Positions 4,705-10,812 of a DNA stretch of 20,489 nt are shown one piece after another. A model generated the notes under the pieces. It was not told the DNA's origin and did no database searches. It was given only the letters and a program-made list of their open reading frames with translations. How positions within the stretch are numbered: the first letter of the stretch is position 1; each line of letters begins with the position of its first letter. A program made the translations under genes and the position numbers. Source of the stretch: a virus; IMG/VR virus record IMGVR_UViG_3300020152_000061, positions 1 through 20,489 of that record. One strand, written 5' to 3'.

Positions 4705-6798
4705 ATGGTCGCCGTCGCAGCCCTCCCGATCGCTTCCGTTGCGCTGGAGCATGCCCGCCGAGGGCTGCACGTCTTCCCCTGCAATCCGACCAACAAGCGC
4801 CCCCTGGTCGAGGACTGGCCCGGCAAGGCCACCACGGATCCGGACGTCATCGCCGGCTGGTGGCGCCAGTGGCCCAACGCCATGATCGGCTTCGTGACCG
4901 GCGCCCGCTCGGGCTGCTGGGTCCTCGATGTCGACAACGACGACGAGAAGGGGCTCGACGGCGAGGCCAGCCTCGAGGAGCTGTGCGCCGCCAAGGGCTC
5001 GCTCCCTCCGACCGCCCTTGCGCAGACGCCCCGCGGCGGCCGGCATTTCTTCTTCAAGCACCCGGGCCGCAAGGTGGTGAACCGCGCTGGCCGCGACGGC
5101 GCCGAGATGGGCAAGGGCCTGGATGTGCGCGGCGACGGCGGGTATGTGATCCTCGCCGGCTCGCTCACGGCCACCGGCCGGCGCTATGCCTGGGTGCGCG
5201 ACCCCGCCGAGTACGGCTTCGCAGACGCCCCGGCATGGCTGCTGGACATGGTGTGCGAACGCGCCCCGGCGCCATTGCCGGCGAACACCTCCCTTCCCGT
5301 CGTGCGGGACCTCAAGACCCGCCATGACGCGCTGGCCTACGTCGCCGCCGCGATCAATGACGAGTGCCGCCAGGTCGCGCGCTCAGGCAAAGGCGGGCGC
5401 AACCACCAGCTCAACATCGCGGCCTTCGCGATGGGCCAGTTCGTCGGCGCCAAGCTGGTGGACCGCGGCCTGGTCGAAGCCTCTCTCCACGATGCCGCCG
5501 CCTGCTGCGGGCTGATCGCCGACGACGGCGACCGCGCGGTGCGGGCCACGATCAAGAGCGGCATAGACGCCGGCATGCAGCAGCCCCGGGAGATCCCCGA
5601 GCGGGCGCGCGAGACCGGACAGAACGGACAAAACGGACAAACGGCCGGACAAATTCGCCCGGCCCCACAGGTTCCCGAGGGCCACGCTGTACCTGACTAC
5701 GGGTCAGGAGATGAGCCCGAGGGGAAGAAGCGGCGCCTGAAGCTGGTCCTGTTCGACCAGATCGCGCCGCGCCTCAACTCCGCCAAGCTGGTCAAGGGAT
5801 GGCTCACGGAAGGGGCCATGTCGGTGGTCTACGGCGAGAGCAACTGCGGAAAGACCTTCGTCGCGCTCGACCTGGGGCTGCACATCGCCCTGGGCTGGGA
5901 GTGGCGGGGGAAGAAGGTCAAGCAGGGCGTGGTGGTCTACGTGGCCGCGGAAGGTGGCTTCGGGATCTCCAACCGTGTGGAAGCCTTCAAGCGGCATCAC
6001 GAACTCACCGACACCGAGGTGCCGTTCGCGATGGTCCCCTGCGGCGTCGACCTGTGCGACCCGGAGGCGGACACGGCCGAGCTGATCGAGGTCGTCAAGG
6101 AGGCTGCTGCGACGTACGGAGCGCAGGCCCTCCTGGTGGTCATCGACACGCTCGCCCGAGCCATGGCGGGAGGCAATGAGAACGCCCCCGACGACATGGG
6201 CTCGTATGTCCGGAACGTGGACCGGATCCGCGAGGAGACCGGCGCCCACGTCATGAGCATCCACCACTCGGGGAAGGACGCGGCCAAGGGCGCCCGCGGT
6301 CATTCGTCCCTCCGAGCGGCCACGGATACCGAGATCGAGATCACCCGTGACGACGGGTCGAAGATCGGCTGGATCCGGGCCACCAAGCAGAAGGAGCTTC
6401 CGACGGACGCGGAGGAAGCCTTCGAGCTGAAGGTGGTGGAGCTTGGATCGGACGAGGACGGCGAGTCCGTCACGTCCTGCGTGCTTGCCGAGACTGAGGG
6501 AGCTCGGGAGCGTCGCGGGGCAGACCGGACCTATCGCCTGCCCAACAGCACCAAGGTTGCGCTGGATCTCCTGAAGCGGGCCATTGTCGACGAAGGCAAG
6601 ATCCCGCCCGGCAGCAACAACATCCCGAACAACGTCAGGGCCGTCCAGGCGAGCGTCTGGAAGGAATACTGCTATGCCGGCCTCATCAGCGACAGCGACA
6701 GGCCGGAAGCCAAGCAGAAAGCCTTCAAGCGCGCGTTCGACGGCCTCCTTGCCAGCAAGGTCATCGGCTCCTGGGGAGGCTGGATATGGGTCATCTGA
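4705..6798 (+). CDS. Prim-Pol primase fused to RepA-like hexameric ATPase/helicase
   Basis: 697-residue replication protein. Residues about 10-200 are a bifunctional primase/polymerase domain: GLHVFPCNPTNKRPLV, catalytic D75 and D77 in LDVDND, H114 in GGRHFFF, and DVRGDGGYVI near 140-149. Residues about 350-610 are a RecA-fold RepA/AAA_25 ATPase: Walker A GESNCGKT (377-384), Walker B LLVVIDTLAR (D481), IHHSGKD near 518-524. It should unwind and prime phage DNA at the fork. The linker carries a GQNGQNGQ repeat (from residue 305) encoded by CGGACAAAA DNA repeats that recur just past the gene. Its stop overlaps the next gene, and RusA follows, making this the replication/recombination module. 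Confidence 0.93.
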   Translation: MVAVAALPIASVALEHARRGLHVFPCNPTNKRPLVEDWPGKATTDPDVIAGWWRQWPNAMIGFVTGARSGCWVLDVDNDDEKGLDGEASLEELCAAKGSLPPTALAQTPRGGRHFFFKHPGRKVVNRAGRDGAEMGKGLDVRGDGGYVILAGSLTATGRRYAWVRDPAEYGFADAPAWLLDMVCERAPAPLPANTSLPVVRDLKTRHDALAYVAAAINDECRQVARSGKGGRNHQLNIAAFAMGQFVGAKLVDRGLVEASLHDAAACCGLIADDGDRAVRATIKSGIDAGMQQPREIPERARETGQNGQNGQTAGQIRPAPQVPEGHAVPDYGSGDEPEGKKRRLKLVLFDQIAPRLNSAKLVKGWLTEGAMSVVYGESNCGKTFVALDLGLHIALGWEWRGKKVKQGVVVYVAAEGGFGISNRVEAFKRHHELTDTEVPFAMVPCGVDLCDPEADTAELIEVVKEAAATYGAQALLVVIDTLARAMAGGNENAPDDMGSYVRNVDRIREETGAHVMSIHHSGKDAAKGARGHSSLRAATDTEIEITRDDGSKIGWIRATKQKELPTDAEEAFELKVVELGSDEDGESVTSCVLAETEGARERRGADRTYRLPNSTKVALDLLKRAIVDEGKIPPGSNNIPNNVRAVQASVWKEYCYAGLISDSDRPEAKQKAFKRAFDGLLASKVIGSWGGWIWVI
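5616..5654. repeat. CGGACAAAA repeats inside the primase-helicase gene
   Basis: Four 9-bp units (5616-5624, 5625-5633, 5634-5642, 5646-5654) with consensus CGGACARAN. The first three are exactly tandem. Being 9 bp long they keep frame and encode Gly-Gln-Asn repeats in the linker between the primase and ATPase domains. The same unit recurs in direct and inverted copies at 6806-6876. Confidence 0.8.
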
Positions 6799-7142
6799 AA
6801 CCCACCGGACAAAACGGACAAAACGGACATGTCCGGTTTTTGTCCGCCGGACATGATCCGGACAAAACGGACAAACCCCCTTTAGGGGGTGTCCCGTTGT
6901 CCCGGATGTCCCAGGTCGGTTCGAAGCCTGGGCAGGAAAGCGGCAGGGCTGCGCTCGATGCCCTGGATTGGCGGGAGCATTTCGAGGAACGGGCGGCCAT
7001 CCTCGAGTTCGATGGCAAGCGGCATAGGGTCGACGCCGAGGCCATGGCCCTCGCCGAGACCGTCACGGCCTACGCCCTCTCTCACGGCATCGGCCCCTCC
7101 CGTGCCCTGACGGCTCTGCAGAGGATGGGGGTGGGGGCATGA
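6786..7142 (+). CDS. Phage protein overlapping the repeat array (118 aa)
   Basis: 118-residue protein. Residues 1-40 are low complexity and encoded by the CGGACAAAA repeat array (GQNGQNG, then DPDKTDKPP). Residues about 55-118 look like a small helical domain (LDWREHFEERAAILEFDGKR, then AEAMALAETVTAYAL and SRALTALQRMG). The start at 6786 is supported by a GGGGAGG site 6 nt upstream and a 13-bp overlap with the primase-helicase stop. A later ATG at 6906 would remove the repeat-coded part but has no ribosome site. Its stop overlaps the rusA start. Function unknown. Confidence 0.6.
   Translation: MGHLKPTGQNGQNGHVRFLSAGHDPDKTDKPPLGGVPLSRMSQVGSKPGQESGRAALDALDWREHFEERAAILEFDGKRHRVDAEAMALAETVTAYALSHGIGPSRALTALQRMGVGA
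6806..6889. repeat. Iteron-like array, candidate replication origin
   Basis: Seven 9-bp units of CGGACAAAA type in about 70 bp. Direct copies are at 6806-6814, 6815-6823, 6859-6867 and 6868-6876. One inverted copy is at 6838-6846. Two variants, at 6824-6832 and 6848-6856, carry ATG in place of AAA. The first variant forms a perfect 12-bp palindrome, CGGACATGTCCG (6824-6835). A CCCCC-TTTA-GGGGG hairpin (6876-6889) closes the array. Repeats next to a RepA/Prim-Pol gene resemble iterons of phage and plasmid origins; function is inferred. Confidence 0.55.
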
Positions 7143-7546
7143 TCCGCTTCGACATCCCAGGCAAACCCCAAGGCAAGGCCCGGGCCCGCTTCACCAAGGC
7201 CGGTCACGCCTACACCCCGGAGGGCACCCGCCAGCACGAGGGGTTCGTGAAGCACCTTGCCGCCCTGGCCATGCAGGGCAAGGACGTGCTGCGGGGTGCC
7301 GTGTCCTGCGTGGTGTCCGTCCAGGTGGAGCCGCCGCAGTCGTGGAGCAAGAAGAAGCGGGCCGAGGCGCTGTCCGGGAACCTCTGGCCGGTGGGAAAGC
7401 CTGACCTGGACAACATCGCCAAGAGCATCTGCGACGCCTGCAACGGCATCGTCTTCCTGGACGACCGCCAGGTGGTGGCGCTTCGGATGCAGAAGACCTA
7501 CGGCGACCGGAACGAAACGGCCGTCAGCTTTGCGGAGATCGGTTGA
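7139..7546 (+). CDS. rusA: RusA-family Holliday junction resolvase
   Basis: 135-residue endonuclease that cuts Holliday junctions and branched DNA made during phage replication and recombination, clearing concatemers for packaging. It starts MIRFDIPGKPQGKARARF, typical of RusA. The metal-binding core KPDLDN (87-92, acidic residues D89 and D91), CDACNGIVFLDDRQV (98-112, D108 or D109) and the basic patch SKKKR near 75 are all present. Length is close to E. coli RusA (about 120). The ATG overlaps the preceding stop. It completes the replication module with the primase-helicase. Confidence 0.93.
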   Translation: MIRFDIPGKPQGKARARFTKAGHAYTPEGTRQHEGFVKHLAALAMQGKDVLRGAVSCVVSVQVEPPQSWSKKKRAEALSGNLWPVGKPDLDNIAKSICDACNGIVFLDDRQVVALRMQKTYGDRNETAVSFAEIG

Positions 7547-7583
7547 TGGTCGACATCCTCCGCGCCCAGCAGATGGAGAAGGC

Positions 7584-7769
7584 ATGAGCGACGACATCGA
7601 CCAGGGATTGGCCCGTGCTGTGTGCTGGGCTCTCGCACAGTTCGGCCTTGGTGAGGCTGCGACCTATGCCGACCGGCTCGCGCCGATGATCCAGGAAGAG
7701 ATGGCGCGGCAGGGATTCGGCTTCGTTCTGCCGGTCCGCGCCTCCCTCCAGGAAGGAGACCAGAAGTGA
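7584..7769 (+). CDS. Small helical phage protein (61 aa)
   Basis: 61-residue soluble, helical protein (RAVCWALAQFGLGEAATYAD, then APMIQEEMARQGFGFVLP). A GGAGAAGG site precedes the ATG. The gene is joined to RusA through a possible 13-codon ORF at 7546-7587, and its stop overlaps the next gene's GTG. Family unknown. Confidence 0.6.
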   Translation: MSDDIDQGLARAVCWALAQFGLGEAATYADRLAPMIQEEMARQGFGFVLPVRASLQEGDQK

Positions 7770-7963
7770 GCGAATGTCCGCGCGTCGGCAAGTGGTTCCG
7801 CGGGTGTCGGTTCGAGGCGCGATACGATAAGGGCCCACCGCGCAATGGGAAGCTTGAGGGCTCGCGAGACTTCATCATCGCCTACGTCGAGAAGTCCAAG
7901 CCCATCACCTATGTCCGCGACGTGTGCCGGACCTGCGGTAAGACCATCGAGAGGCAGTCATGA
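7766..7963 (+). CDS. Cys-rich small protein, possible zinc ribbon (65 aa)
   Basis: 65-residue protein starting with GTG (GTGA overlap with the previous stop, GGAAGGAG about 5 nt upstream). It has Cys at about 4, 14, 51 and 54. The last pair is in a CRTCG knuckle, and between the pairs lies a beta-like GSRDFIIAYVEKSKPITYV stretch, which together suggest a one-zinc ribbon. Family not identified; zinc binding is inferred from spacing only. Confidence 0.6.
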   Translation: MSECPRVGKWFRGCRFEARYDKGPPRNGKLEGSRDFIIAYVEKSKPITYVRDVCRTCGKTIERQS

Positions 7964-8505
7964 CCACCCTCCGAGAGCAGACCCTAGACGCCGCCCCCCA
8001 GGGGTACGAACCCCTTGCCGAGGTTCTGAGCGATGCCCTGGCCCACGCCTCCAAGGGCAAGGGCGACGAGCGCCACGCCAACGGCAAGCCCTTCCTCCAG
8101 CAGCCCATGTTGGAGATCGGCCGCATGGTCGGCCCCGGCTTCTGCTTCGGCCAGGCCATGAAGAAGATCCAGGAGGCCGGCGGGATGCTGGCCCGTGGGG
8201 AGAGGGACAGGGCGATAGCCGAGCTGTGGGGCGCTATCAACTACACGGCGGGGTCGGTGCTGCTGATCCGGGAGCGGGCATTAGCGGCAAATCTCGATAG
8301 AAGCCCCGTGGATGCGCCCGAGCCCGCGAGCGCCACCCACGCCCATCTCGACGAGCAGACAGCGTCAGGCGCCTCCCCAGCGGCCGGCAATGGCGTGTCT
8401 GACGGGAGGAGGCATGTCAGTTGGCTCGAAGGCCCTTGTCATTGCGCTTGGTGCACTGGCCGGTCCCGCTTTCCCCAGGATCACATACCGGAAGGAGCGC
8501 AGTGA
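7960..8505 (+). CDS. Conserved-looking phage protein of unknown function (181 aa)
   Basis: 181-residue protein with two parts. Residues about 20-110 are a compact helical domain with GKGDERHANGKPFLQQPML, GFCFGQAMKKIQEAGGML, and a final helix AIAELWGAINYTAGSVLLI, a pattern I associate with unnamed phage proteins. Residues about 115-181 are a low-complexity tail rich in Ala/Pro/Ser with a late Cys-His cluster (GPCHCAWC). ATGA overlap sets the start at 7960. The tail may be poorly conserved: a second ATG behind a strong GGGAGGAGG site occurs in another frame at 8414. Function unknown. Confidence 0.6.
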   Translation: MTTLREQTLDAAPQGYEPLAEVLSDALAHASKGKGDERHANGKPFLQQPMLEIGRMVGPGFCFGQAMKKIQEAGGMLARGERDRAIAELWGAINYTAGSVLLIRERALAANLDRSPVDAPEPASATHAHLDEQTASGASPAAGNGVSDGRRHVSWLEGPCHCAWCTGRSRFPQDHIPEGAQ

Positions 8506-8819
8506 TGGCCGTCAGCCGCGTGTACATGATCTGCCACGCCTACGAGGCCGGCGTCGGCAAGGGCCGGGACGGGCAGGACGTGCCGAACCCCTATCCGACG
8601 AACGCTCCGCTGAGCGCCGAGCTGCACGAAGCATGGGGCTACGGCTACGACGAAGGCCGGCAGCAGGCCGAGGAGGCGGCGCGCACCTTCGAATGCGAGA
8701 CCTGCCACGATGGCATCGACGCCTGCGAGGGCGAGGAGTGCCGCGACTGCGGCCGTATCGGTGCGCCGTACCCGCCTCTCCCGTCCCCCACCCCCTCACA
8801 CACTGGAGAGCAGTCGTGA
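8505..8819 (+). CDS. Zinc-finger-like phage protein (104 aa)
   Basis: 104-residue protein beginning at a TGATG junction, with GGAAGGAG upstream. The N-terminal half (AVSRVYMICHAYEAGVGKGR, NPYPTNAPLSAELHEAWGYGY) precedes a helix EGRQQAEEAARTF and then a Cys cluster CETCHDGIDACEGEEC-RDC (residues about 66-85) with the spacing of a treble-clef or DksA-like finger. The Pro/Ser-rich tail is probably disordered. Family not recognised; binding of metal or nucleic acid is inference. Confidence 0.62.
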   Translation: MAVSRVYMICHAYEAGVGKGRDGQDVPNPYPTNAPLSAELHEAWGYGYDEGRQQAEEAARTFECETCHDGIDACEGEECRDCGRIGAPYPPLPSPTPSHTGEQS

Positions 8820-9079
8820 GCACGGATGCTGTGCGGGTCAACGCCGCTGACTGCAACCTCGCCCTTTCGTGGGACCGCATGTTCGACGGGCCGCCGTTCT
8901 CGGCCGCTCCTGACTGGCTGGAAGCCGCCGTCCGTGCCGGCGATGTCTGGCCTCACACCCGCGGGGGGACCGACTACGCCCAGTGGGAAGTGAAGACGCC
9001 GGCCGGCATGGCGAATGCGCGGCCGGGCGATTGGATTGTCCGCGGGCCCGACGGAGCCCTGTCGGTCAAGCTCGCCTGA
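8816..9079 (+). CDS. Phage protein of unknown function (87 aa)
   Basis: 87-residue protein with a GTG start overlapping the previous stop and GGAG 8 nt upstream. The sequence SAAPDWLEAAVRAGDVWPHT, then DYAQWEVKTPAGMANARPGDWIVRGPDGALSV, suggests a small alpha/beta fold like those of short phage proteins that end in GDWIV-G--G. No catalytic motif is seen and function is unknown. The 30 bp to the NusG-like gene holds that gene's ribosome site. Confidence 0.65.
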   Translation: MSTDAVRVNAADCNLALSWDRMFDGPPFSAAPDWLEAAVRAGDVWPHTRGGTDYAQWEVKTPAGMANARPGDWIVRGPDGALSVKLA

Positions 9080-9109
9080 CCCATCCCCCACCCCGTGGAG
9101 CCCCCGACC

Positions 9110-9628
9110 ATGGACACCGCAGCGTGCCTCTCCTGGTATGTCGCCGTCAGCAAGCCTCGCAGGGAAGACGATGCGAGGCGCGGACTGGAGGAACAGGATT
9201 ACATGGTATTCCTTCCGCTGTGCAAAGTCGAGCGCAGGCACGCAGGAAAGGTTGATGATGTCGTTGTGCCGTTGTATCCTCGGTACATGTTCGTCGGCCT
9301 CAATGATCGCCAGTCAATCCGCCCCATCGAGAACACGCGCGGCGTCGCGTTCGTCATGCGCAGCGCCAGCGGCAACGCGATCCGGGTTCCCGAAATGGTG
9401 GTCCGGAAGATCCACGATCGCATGGGCGAGGCCGGATACATCGACATGCGCTCCCCGGCCATGAAGTGGCTCCCCGGCCAGCACCTCCGCATCACCGACG
9501 GCCCCATGGCAGGGCACATCGGCAAGTTCCTGGCTGAGTGCTCCAAGGAGCGGGTGAAGGTGCTCCTGTCCTTCCTCGGGGCTCCCCTGGCTGCCGAGGT
9601 TCAGGCGAAGGCGTTGGAGGCGGCGTGA
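9110..9628 (+). CDS. Phage NusG/RfaH-type transcription elongation factor
   Basis: 172-residue NusG paralogue. Residues about 8-110 are the NGN domain (WYVAVSKPRREDDARRGLEE, FLPLCKVERR, and the signature VVPLYPRYMFVGL); residues about 120-170 are a KOW domain (LPGQHLRITDGPMAGHIGKF). NusG proteins bind the RNA polymerase clamp and make it processive or pause-resistant. The ATG at 9110 is preferred, with GGAG 9 nt upstream; a GTG at 9095 would add five residues. As one of the last sizeable early genes, just before hairpins and the late module, it is a good candidate antiterminator for late transcription, in the sense of RfaH or lambda Q; that role is inferred. Confidence 0.9.
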   Translation: MDTAACLSWYVAVSKPRREDDARRGLEEQDYMVFLPLCKVERRHAGKVDDVVVPLYPRYMFVGLNDRQSIRPIENTRGVAFVMRSASGNAIRVPEMVVRKIHDRMGEAGYIDMRSPAMKWLPGQHLRITDGPMAGHIGKFLAECSKERVKVLLSFLGAPLAAEVQAKALEAA

Positions 9629-9762
9629 TGCGTTCTTGGACCCTCATCCTTCCTGCTGCCCTATGGATCTGGCTGGTTCGGCGGAAGTGCGAGCGCATCA
9701 CGGTTGGTGGCCAGCCCGGTTGGATCGCAGGGCGCTGGGCTATCATCGAGTGCAAGCGGTAA
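9628..9762 (+). CDS. Small single-pass membrane protein (44 aa)
   Basis: 44-residue protein starting at a TGATG junction with GGAGG upstream. Residues 4-17 (WTLILPAALWIWLV) form a short membrane helix followed by RRKCER, so the C-terminus is cytosolic. The tail is GGQPGWIAGRWAIIECKR. Function unknown; coupled to the NusG-like gene. Confidence 0.5.
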   Translation: MRSWTLILPAALWIWLVRRKCERITVGGQPGWIAGRWAIIECKR

Positions 9763-9772
9763 GGAGCCGGCC

Positions 9773-10024
9773 ATGACCGAGCGAGAGCGCCTGCTGTTCG
9801 AAGCCAAGAATCATTGGGCTGACCGAGCGCGGGCTGCGGAGCGGCGGCTGGAAGCACACAAGGGCTGCTGGCAGACAGAGGCTGAACTGAACACCCGCCT
9901 TGAGCAGCTTGAAGAGGTCGCCGAGCACGCCCGCGCTGTCATTGAGGCCGAGAACGTGCGCGAGCGCGGCATGTACCCCGACGACGTGGCGGCGCTCGCA
10001 ATTGCGCTCGCTCGCCTTCCATAA
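9773..10024 (+). CDS. Coiled-coil phage protein (83 aa)
   Basis: 83-residue, almost wholly helical protein (ERERLLFEAKNHWADRARAA, then TRLEQLEEVAEHARAVIEAE), probably a coiled coil, with a short C-terminal YPDDVAALAIALARLP segment. A clear AAGGAG site lies 8 nt before the ATG. Family unknown. Confidence 0.65.
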   Translation: MTERERLLFEAKNHWADRARAAERRLEAHKGCWQTEAELNTRLEQLEEVAEHARAVIEAENVRERGMYPDDVAALAIALARLP

Positions 10025-10034
10025 AGGAACGACA

Positions 10035-10196
10035 ATGAGCCCCGTACAACGCGACATCCAGCGCCTCCGCGCCATGGAACTTGCCGCCACTGTCATGGCG
10101 GAGCTTGAGCGGAGCGATGACTATTCCAGGCCCGCTATCCGGGACGCCATCGTTGCCGTCGCCGAGGCAGCTTTTCGACGGTATGCCCCCGAGTAG
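10035..10196 (+). CDS. Small helical phage protein (53 aa)
   Basis: 53-residue, acidic, helical protein (RDIQRLRAMELAATVMAELE, then RPAIRDAIVAVAEAAFRRYA) with AAAGGA upstream. It is the last well-supported gene of the rightward early operon. A 16-codon ORF (10209-10259) with AAGGA upstream follows but is too short to support alone. Function unknown. Confidence 0.55.
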   Translation: MSPVQRDIQRLRAMELAATVMAELERSDDYSRPAIRDAIVAVAEAAFRRYAPE

Positions 10197-10306
10197 TAAG
10201 GACCCGCCATGCGCTTCCGAAAGCCCCGCCTCCGACGCGAATGGCACCGCCCTCTGTGAGAACAAATCCTAGACTACCCCAATCGGTTGTGGTAGGTATG
10301 TGTTCG

Positions 10307-10364
10307 CGCGGGCCTATCCCGCGATGATGCGCAGTGCCCGGTGAGTGATGTCACCCGGTACTGC
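10307..10364. terminator. Two adjacent strong hairpins
   Basis: The first has 6 GC pairs, CGCGGG (10307-10312) with CCCGCG (10318-10323). The second has a 14-position stem, 10331-10344 with 10351-10364, with one C-C mismatch, one G-T wobble and a 6-nt loop. Neither is followed by a T run, so they may be weak terminators, transcript-end protectors, or part of a larger RNA with the tRNA-like arms just downstream. They lie about 110 bp past the last early gene. Confidence 0.4.
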
Positions 10365-10388
10365 GGTAGCCATTCCAGAGTTGAGGTC

Positions 10389-10466
10389 GCGGGTTCGAGT
10401 CCCGCCGCCGCCCCGAGCGCAGGCAACGCGATGACGGGACCAACGGCGTAGCTCAGCGGATAGAGC
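10389..10466 (+). ncRNA. tRNA-like arms in permuted order (T-arm, then D-arm)
   Basis: 10389-10405 is a canonical T-arm: GCGGG, loop TTCGAGT, CCCGC. It is followed by an acceptor-like strand CGCCGCC (10406-10412). 30 nt on, AACGGCG-TA (10442-10450) leads into a canonical D-arm GCTC-AGCGGATA-GAGC (10451-10466). Five of seven acceptor positions pair between the two strands, and the linker can extend this helix and close it. Upstream 10367-10388 resembles an anticodon arm with TCC in the loop but pairs badly. No full tRNA can be folded and no CCA is encoded. It may be a captured piece of a host tandem tRNA locus (att-like) or a tRNA-mimic RNA. Confidence 0.35.
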
Positions 10467-10812
10467 GTGGTACGGGGCGCCCACCGGAGCCAACGGGCGA
10501 GAGTTTCGCGGCGTTTGGTTTCACAGGCTTGCGCCGCGTTCATCCCGGGTGGTCTGCAAGCCGCCTGGACAGCCCGCCCGGTCCCCACCGCGGCCGGCTT
10601 CTGATTCGAGATTGCAGCGGTGGCGCTTGGCGCAACTAGCCGCTCCGTCGATGACGGTCGCAAGACGGGTTGAACCGAAGTCAACGTCACCCGGGCGGTA
10701 AACCTTCGGCCCGCTGCAAGCACCCATTCCCCGGTTCGCAGGCCCCCGACACCTTCACGCCCCCGATCGCCCCTTGGTAACTGGAGAGCCGTTCGGGCGG
10801 CCTGCGATCAAG

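Larger units (their letters stand above)
10260..10812. other. Non-coding interval between early and late modules
   Basis: About 550 bp with no ORF that has a ribosome site or protein-like composition. The longest readings, on the minus strand, translate antisense tRNA arms (ALGAAAGLEPAT and TLYPLSY) and are artefacts. The interval holds two hairpins (10307-10364), a tRNA-like T-arm and D-arm (10389-10466), and about 340 bp further of GC-rich sequence with many short inverted repeats but no element I can name. Confidence 0.6.

Noticed and set aside
8414-8503. Second-frame ATG behind a strong GGGAGGAGG site within the 181-aa gene
   Set aside because: The frame runs through the coupled gene at 8505 with Arg-rich shadow composition and rejoins a real gene only at 8816; the frames at 7960 and 8505 have better junctions and composition.
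10406-10466. A functional circularly permuted tRNA gene
   Set aside because: Only five of seven acceptor pairs form, the anticodon stem would be nearly all wobble pairs with one mismatch, and no precursor-processing signal is seen.
10274-10723. Minus-strand 149-codon reading with AAAGLEPATSTLEW and TTLYPLSY segments
   Set aside because: These peptides are the usual antisense translation of tRNA T-arms and D-arms; no ribosome site and no protein-like composition.
10260-10812. Permuted alphaproteobacterial tmRNA, or a group I intron in a tRNA
   Set aside because: No tag reading frame ending in Ala-Leu-Ala-Ala plus stop was found, the D-arm is a full canonical one unlike tmRNA, and no group I core elements or downstream 3' exon with a T-arm could be recognised.
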